DNA of 64,000 nucleotides. It comes from Atherix ibis (lineage: Eukaryota; Arthropoda; Insecta; Diptera; Athericidae). Below, piece by piece: positions 11,439 to 23,783 of the stretch. The position numbers and the translations under genes are program-made. The notes beneath the pieces are model-generated. The model was given only the letters and a program-made list of their open reading frames with translations. It had not been told where the DNA came from and did no database searches. Location of the stretch: the NCBI GenBank assembly GCA_958298945.1, contig OY282610.1, positions 34,851,667 to 34,915,666 of the forward strand, written 5' to 3'. The stretch's first letter is position 1; each line of letters opens with the position of its first letter.

Positions 11439-11681
11439 GTGAAAAATAATAAAAATTATCTAAGGTTTCAGGCAGAATTGTTAGTAACTGGTAAGTTAAC
11501 AAGAAGTCAAATTATAATCTTTGCAGAACGAAACGAAATCATACGGTCGTTCAAGAATTTTCATATTGTATACCGTTTCGGAGATCGTATAGCACCTGAA
11601 ATTTTATCGAATAAACAGCAGTTGTTATTGGTGAATAAATTGTGGAAGAGTGCCAAGTGTCTGCACATTGAAATATCTTAA
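11439..11681 (+). pseudogene. Unrecognised 80-residue open frame
   Basis: An open frame with no internal ATG, opening at a GTG, and downstream of the Myb/SANT-like remnant. The part from FAERNEIIRSF through NKQQLLLVNKLWKSAK is mixed and amphipathic, more protein-like than other frames here. I do not recognise it. It may be a further piece of the same element as 10737-11050, or a chance frame. Confidence 0.22.
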
Positions 11682-11689
11682 AATCTATG

Positions 11690-14234
11690 AAAAGTTTTTA
11701 GCCTTAAAGTAAGAGTAAAAGGCCATCATTCATCGATATCTACGCAAAAAAAACCCTAAAGATTTAATCGAAAATTATTGAACGTTTGCGGGCCCCATCT
11801 GATTACTGGATGTAAGTTGGGGGGCATATGTACCCTATATCGATAACGATGTGTATTTTTTTTTATTTTTTTAAATAAATAATTTGATGATCTCGTAGTT
11901 TTCATTCTTCAAATTCTAATGATTTGGTACTCTGCTGCTATATGTAACGGCCGATATTTATAGAGGATCAATTTGAGTTTGATTGTATGGGATTTGTTAT
12001 TTTTAGCATGATCAATTTCATTTGTATTGATCCTTCAGGTAATAAGCATATACTAGTGTATATCCTTACACTAGTCTATGGTTATTTTTTGGAATAATGT
12101 GCATATGTAGTATATTATCAATATTTGTAGATAGAAATGCGGTACTAAAAGAGAAGAACTAAAACTAGTTTTGTGATTTTTAACTTATACAGCTTCCTGT
12201 ATGGTGAAAATTTACCCCCAAGGAAATCATGATTTTCATTGTGGAAATGGAGAAACGCTTTATGCTTGTACATCTTACGAGTATAACTATCGTCGAACCA
12301 AAAAAAACTGATCGATGAGAAGATCGATCTTTAGTTCATGTTATTGCTATTGAACGTAGATAGGTAAGTAGCGTGTTTAGAATATCTTAGATGGTAAAAT
12401 AGGGAGATGACTAAGGAGCCTCAAATTTTTTGTTGTTGAGACTTTGTCAGTTTTGTTTGCTGCCAACTTGGCCTCGAATCGTATCAGTTTAGAAATAACG
12501 AATTTCTGATATCATACTTATGAAAGGTAGCCGCCAGAAGTTAAGATTCGTAGACAATATTCACCGAATGCCATGTTGATTATGTTGTTTAAGGGTATTT
12601 CGATATTTCAGTATAGGTCGTCATAATTCGAATCGACTATGATCATTTCATGCCGTCAGCCATTGCCGTCTTCTAGCCGTTTCGAAACCAATTTACTAAC
12701 TTAGTTACTTACTTAAGGAAGCTCTAGAAATTTCTCTTCAAAAAAAAAAATATGGTCTTTTATGTATCACCTTTTCTCTTTTTTTTTTTTACCTTAATAC
12801 CAAAAAGGTATCTTATCTTATAGCTGGTCAATTTCAAAACTGCTAAATAAAAAAAAAAGAAAATTGCTGAAAATTTTCAATAAGAGGAGAATCTTAATGT
12901 TATTGGGTTGTATACACGTACTAATAAAATCATCATAAAACCGAAAATATCCTCGTTACAGTACAGTCTCACTTCAGATCTGGTGCAACTTATTCAAATT
13001 AAATTGAATTTCCATATCGTCTGGGTATGATTGCAATTGAAAAACGAAAGCTTCATTTTTGTTTCGACATAATTTACCTTACGTTTGATTCCTTTTTACT
13101 TCTGACACAACCACTAATTTAGTCAGACTCCAAACGAATATTGACTTTTGATGTACTAGTTTTTGGCTACTGTTATTACACAAAATCTTCATAGTCTGTA
13201 CTCGTAGAAGTTGTCTGTTGTGGCTTTATTGTAGCAAAAATCTGCAACTGAATTTGAACAGTTGCACCCCTCGAGGAGTATTTATGATTTAACAAAACAA
13301 AGTCCCATTGCAGATTATGATTGATTGGCCATTCATCGTTTGATTTCTCGTATTTGTTTATTGTTGTTGGCCATCTCCTATGAGACTAGCACTGACGAGG
13401 AGATATCTGATCAGACCTAGAAGTGTGCAGCTTCTGCTCAAATTGGTTTTAGTTTTTTTTTTTCCTTTCTCAAAGTTAGCCTCTGATCTATTTCAATAAG
13501 AGTATCCACTATAGGAGCCCAATTACGTTACTATAGAAGCTGTACACTCCTCGTAGCTTCCAGTTATATTAATCGGAAGAGGTTGTAGTTATTCCGCCTT
13601 GGTTGCCGTTTACCTATTCAGTTTGGTTGTAATCTTTTTTGAACGGTCATTTCGATCAGATTTACTTCAATCGAAAAAACTCGTATACTAAGAACAGTAG
13701 CTACTAAATCCGAGTAGTTTCGTAATCGGATGTAAACAACAATCATCGAAGACTATTCTGATTATGCAACAGCAATCATCGAAACCCCAATCATCAAACG
13801 ATCACAAAATGTTGACAAATTGTTAATCGGAAATTTTATGGAATTTTTCAAATATTTTTTCTTCTGCTCTTTAGTAAATTTTTTTCAAATATTATTTTTA
13901 ATGGAAATTTGAGTTTTTTTTAAAAATTCTTTTTAGAAATATTTTTTTTTAATACTTAAAGTTTGAATAAAAACAAAAAACTACAGTTTTTCTTGTTATT
14001 AATTGTTTTATATGACAGAATTAAAGTTGTGTTTTTTTAGATAAGAAAAAAACCCTAATGTTATAGTTATTTTTAAAAAGAAATTTGTTTTAAAAGAGAA
14101 TAGTTCAATTCAAATAGTTATTTCAGTATAACTCGATATATTTTATAAGAGCTAAAATCATTACTCATTTTATAGTTTGAAAAGTATAATCGTATAATTA
14201 TTCAATTGTTAAGCACATATGTTATTTAAGACTA
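11690..14234. other. Gene-free stretch
   Basis: No gene or transposon recognised. It contains long T and A runs (around 12727-12790 and 13840-14110) and otherwise mixed composition. Short words such as CTACTCGTA recur but do not build a tandem array. Confidence 0.55.
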
Positions 14235-15518
14235 TCAGGTATATAAGCTTAAATCCGCTGTTTGGTCATAGATGGCGTGAGTGAGCGTATTAAGCTACCA
14301 TGGATGGGCACGCCATACTTTTTTTTATGAGTTTGACATCTGTCAACAGTAATCAGTGCACATTGTCAGCAATTTCATACAACAACATACATTTTTCCTT
14401 TGGTAATCATGTTTAGCTTTGTGCCAGAAAAATAGCATATGCGGGAAGCTCTGCTTTTCAGCTTCAATTTGAAGAAATCGGCTGCCGAATCGCATCGAAT
14501 GCTTATGGAGGCCTATGGTGACAGTGCTTTATCGGAAAGAACGTGCCGAGATTGTTTTTGTCGGTTCAAAGACGGCAATTTTGGCTTATGGGACAAGAAG
14601 CGTGAAAATCAGCCTAGGAATATTGAGGACCATCAATTGCAGGCTCTTTTTGACGAAGATGATACCCAATCAAAAAAAATGCTCGCGGAGCAATTGGGTG
14701 TTACTCAACCAGCCATTTCCATGCATCTGCGTGCCATGGGGAAGATTGAAAAGATCGGAAAATGGGTGCCGCATGAATTGAACGATAGGCAGATGGAGCG
14801 ATGCCAAAACACATGCGAAATCTTGCCCACCAGACAAAAAAGGAAGTCGTTCCTGCATCGGATTATGACAGTCGATGGAAAGTGGATAAATTTCGAGAAT
14901 CCTAAACGCAAGAAATCGTTGGTTGATCTCGGCCAACCATCAACATCTTCCCCATGCCGAAATCGCTTCGGACGGAAGACGATGCTGTGCGTTTGGTGGG
15001 ATAAGCAGGGTATCATCTGCTATGAGATTTTGAAACCTGGTGAAACTGTCAATGCCTACCGCTACCACCAACAACTGATCAAATTGCTTCGTGCTCTTCG
15101 TGGAAAAGGACGGATTATCAACAAAGACATGACAAACTGATTTTCCTACACGACGACGCACCATCGCACACGTCAAAAATGGTCCGAACCTACTTGGAGA
15201 CATTCATTTGGGAGATGCTACCCCATCCCGCTTATTCACCAGACCTAGCTTCTTCCGACTACTACCTGTTTTCTACCTGATGGGCCATACCACCTGATGG
15301 GCCATGCGCTCGCTGACAGCAGTTCGATTCTTACGAAGACATCCGAAAATGGCTTGATGGGTGGTTTGCCTCGAAAAAGAAGGATTTTTTTTTTGTCGTG
15401 GAATCTACAAATTGCCCGAGAGATGGGAAAAATATGTAGCTAGTGAGGGCAAGTACTTTGAATAAATTAGTTTTTGCTTTTATTCTAAAAAACAGCGGAT
15501 TTATGCTTATACACCTGG
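14235..15518 (+). mobile_element. Mos1-like mariner, copy B (full length)
   Basis: Full-length element of 1284 bp, almost the length of Mos1 (known, about 1286 bp). Left end TCAGGTATATAAGCTTAAAT and right end, read inward, CCAGGTGTATAAGCATAAAT form the inverted repeats, each next to a TA (14233-14234 and 15519-15520). The tips resemble the published Mos1 terminus, which also begins TCAGGTGTA. The 5' leader (GTCATAGATGGCGTGAGTGA) is shared with copies A and C. Confidence 0.93.
14409..15465 (+). pseudogene. Broken Mos1-like transposase, copy B
   Basis: ATG 14409 opens MFSFVPEK, then codon 9 is TAG (14433-14435) where copies A and C have GAG. The frame then runs from HMREALLF through both HTH regions, WVPHELNDRQMERC, VDGKWINFENPKRKK (first Asp; the following Glu is Gly) and MLCVWWDKQG. 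A one-base loss near 15105 shifts it to a stop at 15138-15140. Beyond that, in the shifted frame, come LHDDAPSHT (second Asp) and SPDLASSDYYLF (third Asp). Next is a 17-bp tandem duplication with ACCTGATGGGCCAT at 15275 and 15292, and the natural end KYFE then TAA at 15463-15465. All three Asp are present but the gene is broken at least three times. Confidence 0.9.
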
Positions 15519-15539
15519 TATATTTATAGTTTGCTATTT

Positions 15540-15880
15540 TAAGCTGTTAATTGTTGGGCATTAATATTTACCAAAGGCTAAATTTCACTTACTTTTGTCA
15601 TCGAACAAAATTTTTCTTCAGCGATGAGGATCATTTCTCGCTCGGTGTATACGTCAGTAAGCATAATAATCACATACAATATTCTAAAAACCCACAAATT
15701 GACTTTGGAGAAGCCATTGTATCTGCAAAACGCGACTGTTTAGTTTGGTGTATTTTGGTCTGAAAGTATCATAAGTATCATTATGAAAAAATAAAGAAGA
15801 GGAGATTGTCACCATCAGTTCTGAGCACTACCGACATTGGATTTTTTTTTTGTAAAATAAAAAAAAAACAATTTTTACAA
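15540..15880 (+). mobile_element. DD41D-type ITm transposon remnant
   Basis: One frame (15551-15760) gives FFFSDEDHFSLGVYVSKHNN followed by NPQIDFGEAIVSAKR and VWCILV. The family pattern is FSDEAHF.L.GYVNKQN, then ENP, EKPLHP and VTVWCAL, so this is the first catalytic Asp region. A later piece in another frame (LSPSVLSTTDIGF) matches the VTVNSERY..M segment. The remnant lies immediately 3' of the Mos1-like copy B. Neither terminus was found. Confidence 0.55.
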
Positions 15881-18000
15881 TATCCGTTAAGTAAAAGGCC
15901 GAATTACAGTATGAAAAAGCCTTAAAAAAATTACTTAAAAACGATCAAGTCTTGTGGCAATTGTTTGAATATTGTTAAATTTTATGCATTTTAAATATAT
16001 TCAGGATAATTTAAAGGATTAAACCAAAATTGTGTTCTGGAACGTGAACTAAAGTTAAATATTCTTGAGGTTTTTTTTTTTTTTTTTGAATTGCTGTAAG
16101 GATTAATTGAAATTTTTTTAATTTGATTTATTAAAAAAAAAATTACTATTTTTTGTTGTGTGGCAGTTTTTTTTTTTTTTTTTTTACTGATACACATTTT
16201 TAATTAAAGATTTAAGTAATCAAAAATGGTAACAAAATGACTTGTTAAGATTATTTGCCCCCGGATATTGAATAAAATTCTGTTCAGGTAAAAATACGAT
16301 AAGAAGGTGTGAAATTTTATTGATATTGTAATTTTGCTTTCAATTTGAAAGAGTTTCATAAGAAATATTTTGGAAATTCGGACCAATCCCGAAATTCGAG
16401 CAAAACTGAACTTGTTTGTTAAGAAAAGAGTAAGAACAAAAAACAAATTATATAACATCAAAATTAGCATACACACAATATTGTGTATTTTTTTTCTTAC
16501 CTTTGGATATGCGGCTCAGACAGGTAAGTAAGAGTAAGTATTTCGATTAAATGATTTTTTTTTTTTTTGGAAGTTGACATGAGAAACGGAAACGATGTGA
16601 TATTCGCATCGATTTTCAGATGATAAATATCCGGGGAAACATGATCGTACTGTGATACTGTATGTAAGTGTTTCGAAATAGTATCCGATAACTTTTTCAA
16701 GTGATCATTTTAAAGGCAAATTAACTCAGAAAAAAAGGACTTTCTAATTAATTCAGCAAAAAAAATTTCAAAATTTCATTTTTCGATGATTTTTCTTAAT
16801 CAAAAGGCAGAGAATAATATTTACTCGTATTTGTAGATGCAATTGATGATTATACTAATAAAAATATATACAAAAAAAAAAGATCGTTTTTTTGTCTTAT
16901 GCTGAATCTTAGCCATATAAGTCTTCTTATAGAGAAGGTAAATAAGGGCAATAACAATTTGGTTGGCTGTTTTCTGTCCATGTGCATATGTGAATGGAAT
17001 TAATGCAGATCGCTGCAAGCCTAAATGCAGTATGGATTATAAACTATAGATATGCAAAAAAAAAACTTTTTTTGCATTTTGAACTTTCCTTTTGTTGTTG
17101 AAGTATCTGAAAATTTGCGGTAATCAATTTACTGCGATAAATATTGCGGTTTTTGTGAGATGGCCAAGTAAAAATCACAAATTTTTTTGTAGATCTAGTC
17201 ACCATAAAAATCGATATTATATGAGTAAGAAGGGTGAAGGGCGGATGCAATATCATTCAATGATGATCCGTTCCATGGTACGATCAGACTGCTTATGCGG
17301 AATCAATGTTTTTTCTTGTAAATAATTTTAAACTACAATAAATGTAATAAAATTCGAGAAAAAAAAAACGGTCGTATATATTCTTATAAGCAAATATAAT
17401 GTTTGATAGTACTTCGTTTTATTTATTTATGATTATTATTTGATTTTGTTGTTGTTGTTGTTGTTGTTTTTTTTCTTGTTTTTTTTTTTTGGCTAATGAA
17501 AGTTGAAGTGGTAGTTAGGTATTAAAAGGCGAAAGATTACCGACAGAATCTCTTTCGAAAGGTAGTCTGAAATGGTCATACAAGGAGCGGATTTATGTTC
17601 GTACTTTTTCTGAATTAATCTTGACCACAACATGACGGAATAAATCGTTTCTGTTTTCCGGTCCGATTTTCAATTATCGCTTCCAATATTTTTGGCATGG
17701 CCAGGGGTAGAGGGGGTGCGATTGGTTTGAAATGTTTTGAAGGGAATTTATAGAGAGTTCTGTTATAAATATGGAATTTTATTTTATTTTTATACGTTTT
17801 ATAAGAAGTTTTAATATTTTGTGTTTGAAATTGTTTTTTTTTTTCGATACTGAAATGCATTATAATAAAATTAGTTATAAAAATTATCGCAAAAAAAAAC
17901 CCATCTATTTTATATCCTAATTAATAAATTCATTTTTTATATGAATAAATTAAATAATTCTAATAATTATTAAAAAAAAAAAATTAAATCTAAATAAAAG
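15881..18000. other. Gene-free A/T-rich stretch
   Basis: Very A/T-rich with poly-T/poly-A runs (16069-16087, 16169-16185, 16555-16567, 17470-17490) and a (TTG)n run near 17447-17467. Minus-strand frames at 16204-16476 and 16497-16700 are open, the second followed by a GTAAGA donor-like site at about 16497, but neither resembles a family and no acceptor was convincing. Confidence 0.5.
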
Positions 18001-18590
18001 GGTTATCCATTTTGTATCATAGTTTGGAAAGTACAGTCCAATTTTTTGACAGGTGTCAAATGTACGTATAATGTCATTCAAGATACTATTTATTCAGTTT
18101 AATAAAAGACCATTTATTCAGTTTATTTTATATTATAAATCGTTTTTACCAAAGTGGTGATTCTATGTTTCATGCTTTAAGAGAATATTATGGTCATCAT
18201 AACGAGGCTCATTTCTCGCCTGTAGAGAAGCCATTGTATCAGCGAAAAAAGACTGCATTTTTTGTCCGTATTTCTTTCAAAATGAAGAAGGAGACCCCGT
18301 TACCATCAATTCTGAACGCTATGGACTTATGATAACTAATTTTTTTTAAATGATAACCGATATTTTTTTTAGTCTAAATTTAAAGATTTTAATTTGAACC
18401 AGAAAAAATCGATGCTACAAGCCACACAGCACGATCAAATATGGATTTATTGCTCGAAAAGTTTCTAGGATGCGTAATTTCGCAATTAGTTGATGCTAAT
18501 TTGCCTCCAATTTGGTGCTATTTTATAATGTTAGATTTTTAAAAAATAATATTATGCAAAAGATCGTGCTTATGCAGGTAACCCTTAAAC
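18001..18590 (+). mobile_element. DD41D-type ITm transposon, deleted copy with left end
   Basis: The left end GGGTTATCCATTTTG at 18001 matches that of the 47894 copy. An N-terminal piece (GDSMFHALREYYGHHN, about 18157-18205) runs straight into EAHFSP, so the middle of the DNA-binding region is deleted. Next come EKPLYQRKKTA, an FKMKKETPLPSILNAM segment and, in a shifted frame, DATSHTARSNMDLLLEKFLG through PPIW to MLDF. The Asp at 18411 and the Asp at 18534 are 40 residues apart. The family usually has DGAT, so one Gly codon appears lost and the original spacing was 41. This is the clearest view of the family's catalytic core in the window. Confidence 0.62.
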
Positions 18591-18640
18591 TTTAGGGCAT
18601 CCATCTAGTAATGACCGAATTACATCCCGAAATATAAGGT

Positions 18641-19900
18641 GTAGTAAAAGGAAATCCATTATTTTTCCATTAAATTGAAGGTTTTATTTAGCATAGATAG
18701 AATGATACGATTTAGGTCAAATATGCACCGTTTTGTTCGATAACTTGTTGCCATTTTGGAGGTAATTTCATAATGCCTCTCTCATAAAAACCCTCGTCCC
18801 TATTGGCAAAAAACTGGGACAGTCGATTTTCACAACCTTCTCTTGAGGCGAATTTTTCACCTGCAAAATCATTCGTCATAGACAGGAAGAGGTGGTAATC
18901 ACTTAGTGCCAGGTCCGGACTATAAGGTGGATGCATAAGAACATCCCAACCAAGGTCCCGGAACTTCTGGCGAGTCACTATCGATGTATGCGGCCTGGCG
19001 TTGTCCTCATGGAACACAATTCCTCTCCTATTGGCCAAAGCTGGCCGCTTCTGGGCGATTGCTTCTTTCAGACGGTCCAATTGTTGACAGTATAGGTCCG
19101 AATTAAGAGTTCGGCCGTAGGGGAGCAGCTCATAGTAGATGATTCCCTGTCAGTCCCACCAAACACACAGCAAAACCTTCCTGGCTGTCAATCCTGGCTT
19201 GACCACCGTTTGCGCCGGGTGACCGCGATTTGACCACGACCGTTGTCGCTTGACGTTGTCGTAAGCTTCAGAAATGGAGCGATATTGTTGCGATTCAGCA
19301 GCGATTCGCAGATGGAAATTCGGTTCATGAGGTTTTTTTGCGATAACTCGTGTGGCACCCATACATCGAGCTATTTTTTGTATCCGGCCTTATTTAAGTG
19401 GTTCCAAACAGTTTTTTGTGCAATGTTTAGCTCTTGGGCAATCGAAACAGTGCTTAAGTGACGGTCGGACTCGACGATTTCCATTATTTTATCGACATTT
19501 TCGACAATTGGCCTTCCAGAGCGTGGTGCATCTTTGACATCAAAATTACCGGAACGGAATCGACGAAACCAAAATTGCGCATGATTGGCTGTTATAGTAT
19601 CAGGACCATAAACACTATTCACATTTTCAGCTGCCTGGCTTGCGTTTTCGCCTTTATCGAAGAAAAACTGTAAGATATGGCGTATTTTCTCTTCGTTGGT
19701 GTCCATCTTTGATGCGTGCTAATAAAATACTGAGTCAAGTAATCACAAAACTGTTTGAGAAGATTTTTAAGTACAAAATCTTATCTTTCTAACGCCATCT
19801 AGTGCAACCCGATCGCATACAGACTCCTAACTTTTAAAACGGGAGATACAGACTCCTAAAGCCATCTATTAGCAAAATAATGGATTACTTTTTACTATAT
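18641..19900 (-). mobile_element. mellifera/cecropia-like mariner, copy D
   Basis: A near-full-length mariner of about 1260 bp on the minus strand. The left end GTAGTAAAAGGAAATCCATT and the right end, read inward, TATAGTAAAAAGTAATCCAT form inverted repeats of about 25 bp with a few mismatches. The right tip is next to a TATA run; the exact outermost base on each side is uncertain by two or three positions. It lies about 50 bp beyond the last recognisable part of the DD41D-type remnant at 18001-18590. Confidence 0.85.
18712..19706 (-). pseudogene. Broken mariner transposase, copy D
   Basis: ATG 19706 opens MDTNEEKIRHILQFFFDKGE, then HTH (FWFRRFRSGNFDVKD) and RSGRPIVEN. A TAG after AGYKK (19371-19373) is the first break. 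Continuing in the same frame past it gives WVPHELSQKNLMNRISIC and NNIAPFLK, then a deletion of about 30-35 bases removes the TGDEKW segment with the first catalytic Asp and shifts the frame to YDNVKRQRSWSNRG. KVLLCVWWD is followed by TGA (19150-19152) where the family has Trp. The C-terminal 122 residues are open, with HEDNARPHT (second Asp) and SPDLALSDYHLF (third Asp, 34 residues later), ending NGAYLT at 18712. Inactive. Confidence 0.9.
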
Positions 19901-20919
19901 ACGAAAAAAGTAATAAAAATTATTTGAAATAGATCTAATTCTAATACTAATTAATTAAATAATGATAAAATTTAAAAAATTTAATTTAATAAAATTTTTA
20001 TGAAAATTTTTCTTTAAATTTTATATTAATAAATTTTATTTTACCAAATGAAAATTGGATAATTATTAATAATTAATAAATTAAATAATTTTCTGTTTAA
20101 AAATTATCAAAATAAATTTTCTAAAACTCAGAGTTAATTATTAAAAATTTACGATTCAACCAAAAATATCTTGAATTAAAAATGAAATCATCCATAATAT
20201 CTATTAAAGATCTTAATATAATCTATAATAATTATATTAAAATTAACAGTTCAACTTATCAAAAATAAATATTTATTATTTCATCATATTCTGAGCATAT
20301 GCAATATATGTTTATACGGTAGTATTTTGCATAATATAGATAAATTTGAAAAATAACAACGAGCTTTTAAAACTCAGACATGAATCTCATCCTATTGTGT
20401 TAAATAGTTTGACCGGATATGCCTTCATTTTCAAGACCATTTTGCCGGTTAAGCATTGTTTTCTATCTAGATTCTTTTATTTTTATTCCATTACAAAGAG
20501 AAGAAGACTTAAAAAAGTACGAAACTTAAACAAAGCGAAATAAACATAAAAAACTCACATGGTTCAAAAAATATACAATAAAAACAAAGAAAGATAATGC
20601 AAAATAAATTGTTTCAACAAAAAAAATATATCTAAATTCTCTATTAAGATATTTACAATAAATATTTTTAAGATGCCTATATAAAAAAAAAAAACAATCT
20701 TAAATATTTGATATTAAAAATTAAGTAACCAATATTAAAATAAAGCAATTTATTATGATTGGAATATATTAAATTAGATGAGAATTTTCAAAATTGAACA
20801 TACCCAATATGGACGATCATGGAAATATTCGCCATAACTTATTTGGTTTTATATATTCAAATGATAAATAATATCATGACAGCGAATACGCTAGTACTTA
20901 ACCTAACAATGATATCAAA

Positions 20920-21003
20920 ATGGCGGAAGAGCGACAAGGTGAAAAGTTTAGTAGCGATGATGACATAAAATGTGATAGGGAAAAAAGAGAAGAAAAAAAC
21001 TAA
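20920..21003 (+). CDS. Possible 27-residue small ORF
   Basis: ATG 20920 sits in a strong fly-like start context (ATCAAAATGG) and opens MAEERQGEKFSSDDDIKC, then an Arg/Lys/Glu-rich end, stopping at 21001-21003. The acidic-then-basic composition with few A/T-driven residues differs from the surrounding frames. There is no family match, and a 27-codon frame can easily be chance. It could also be a first coding exon without a recognisable donor. Confidence 0.18.
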   Translation: MAEERQGEKFSSDDDIKCDREKREEKN

Positions 21004-21765
21004 GAACAAGAAGAAGAAATTACGTCAAAATGAAGGCCAAAAAGTATTTATACGAGAATACGTTAACGATATAGAAAATGGCGTAGAGTAAGTACAATAG
21101 AGTCGAAATGCAAAACGAACGTTGGAGAGGGGTGAATTGGGAATGAGATGAGAGTATACTATTGAGAATATTATTATTTCCCATTGTACCCCAAAAAACA
21201 TTATTAGCACGCTAAGAGTAATCGTACACGTTGTAGAAGCCAAACAACAAATGATAAATTAAAAAAATTTTTATGTACACATTTGTATGGTGACGGTGGA
21301 TCCTGGGAACGACCTTGAGCTTTGTGGGAAAATAACCATTTCATTTTCATCGGTCAAATGTCGGCGCACATCTCACATCTATCTATACATTCATATACAT
21401 TTGTATACGAGTATATGTGTATGTAATTTTATACTTAATGTAGATAAAGGTCTTTAGTAATTTTTTTCTTATAATGTATTTTCTTGTTGGATTTTTGGTT
21501 AATTTTCCAAGAATTTTTCGCTCATATTTCTTTAACGTTGTCTCCTAATATTTATTTTTTCGTAGACCCTCTTTCACATTTTTAGTAATTGGTGTGTAAC
21601 AATAAGAACTTCCTTTTATGAGTTTGATTAAATCTCATATAGTCAGTATTTTTTCATAAAACTTATCAAAATTATAGCAGATATACCCGCTCCTATATCT
21701 TCTCTTGACATTTATTTTTATTTATTCTTTAGTTTTTATCTTCATTTTTAGCAAATATATCCAAA

Positions 21766-21788
21766 AACACACACACACACACACACAC
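21766..21788. repeat. (CA)n microsatellite
   Basis: About eleven CA dinucleotides in a row. Confidence 0.9.
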
Positions 21789-23783
21789 GCAAGCACACTC
21801 AACCAAATAAGATGTTAGAGCTTTTATTTTATTTTAAAAGTTCATAAATTTTTTTTCTCATCATTTTTTTTTTTTGGTTTTTTATTTTTGTTATCCTTGA
21901 TTTTTAACATTTTTAGTTTTTTATCCAAAAGAATTTATTTTTTTAACACCAAAAAGGGAAAAAAATCTTAATTGTGGATTTTTGCTTTTTAAATTTAACA
22001 TTGTTCTTTTGGATAGCAAATAATAAAATTGAAAGAAAAAAAAATGGTTTTGAACTAAGAAAAATTCAAGTTTAACTGAAATTTAGATATTTGTTGAATT
22101 AAATAAAAGTAAAATTTTTATCATAAAATTTTGGTTTTTATTTAGAATACCCAAAATAAAAGAAAAAAAACTAAAAAAAATATTTAAAAAAAAAATTTAA
22201 TCATTACAAAATTTTTTAAAGTTTTAATTTTTTATTTAATACTAAATACTGAAAAATTTTTTCGCTATTGTAATTTTATTAGAATGTAAACAAAAAGCTT
22301 AAGAAATAATTCCATATACACAGGTAAGAACAAGTACATTAAATAATAAAAATATAAAAAAAAATAAAATAAAACTAAAAAAAAAAATTTGTGGAAATAA
22401 GCTTTCCCACAACGTGATTAAGAACAATAATTTCGATCGTATTTTTACTGTATTACATCGAGTTTCTCGTTAAAGTATTAGTAAAGTTATACTATATGGT
22501 ATATAAACAAAATAAGTAAGATCGAAATTTAATCATTCTTACATGAACATTTTCTATAGTATATAAAATTTACCTAACTTTAAATAGAAAATTAATACAA
22601 AATAAATTTCTATACCAACACGACTATAATTGGTGAATGTGTTTTTTTTCTCTTTTTTTTTAAAAAACTTTTGTATGTATCAATTTCCGGACTTTGGTTA
22701 TTTTTATTCTGTATGTGTGTTAGTTGAATATAAAGAATGCCGGAAATTATGCACTTACGAAAGTAAAATTAAATGAATTAATGCGGAACAAAAAATACAT
22801 TTTTTTTTTTTGGGGAATTAACAAAAAATTATGCGACAAAAAAACCATAACCAATAAAATTAAAAAGATAAATGAAAATTACTTGATTAAACGAGAAGAA
22901 TTATTATTGAAATAATTGAGAAAAAATTTAAAAAAAAAAACAAAATTTTTTTTATATGAAGTTCTTCTTAAACAAGAACAAAATTTTCTTTTTGCTGTAT
23001 GTGTAAGTATGTTAACAGTTTGGCTCATATAAAGGGGATTGGTAATGTTCTAGTAAAATTTGGTAAATGTAAAAATTTTTGGTGCCAAATATTTAAATAA
23101 AAAAAAAAAACAAAAAAAAATTTTGTACGTACACGTATGTACGCATAAAAATCTCGTTCGAGTTTTAATGATTTAGGAGAAAAGCGAATTGTTTTTCTTA
23201 GTTTGGTTAATTTTTCGATATTTAATTAAGTCAATTTTTTTCTTTTCTGAGTTTTTTTTACCTCACTTTGCGTTTTTTTTTTTCTAAAAAAAAAAATCTA
23301 TTTTCGTTTTTAATTAATTAAAATACTGTACATGCGTACGAATCTTAACTATAAGAAGAGAAAATTGAATAGAAATTAAATATCGATACTCGGATTGGTA
23401 GTAGAAATTATTCGATACTCGCATCGATAGTAGAAATTATTTTCGTAAACACTTTGAGTTAACGATATTTTGGTAGCAGTGTTTTTTTTTTATAGAAAAT
23501 TATTTGAATAAACTATAACATATTTTAAAAATAGTTAATAATAAAAAAATTGATTGTCAAAATAATTATTAAATGACAAAATATGTTTTTTTTTTTTGTT
23601 GATATTTTAAAATTAATTGGCATTTTTTTTTAAAAAATTAATAGAAAAAGAAAAATTAAATAGATTTTTACAATAAAAGAAAATTAAATTTATTTTGCTA
23701 GAAACTATTGTATTATAAGTGAAAGTTGCTAAAAATCTGAATTTCTTTTAAAACTATTCAACTTAAATTTTATTTAGAATTTA

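Larger units (their letters stand above)
19901..23783. other. Long gene-free A/T-rich stretch
   Basis: Almost entirely A/T-rich, low-complexity DNA with many A and T runs. A (CA)n run lies at 21766-21788. Apart from the tiny frame at 20920-21003 I see nothing coding and no transposon. Confidence 0.6.

Noticed and set aside
11491..11526. Intron-like GTAAGT...TTTGCAG segment inside the 11439-11681 frame
   Set aside because: Only 36 nt, shorter than introns known in flies, and the frame is open straight through it, so splicing is not needed.
16497..16700. Minus-strand 67-residue frame ending at a GTAAGA donor-like site
   Set aside because: No acceptor, a Lys homopolymer in the middle from an A run, and an equally good GTAAGT on the opposite strand 30 bases away; no basis to choose.
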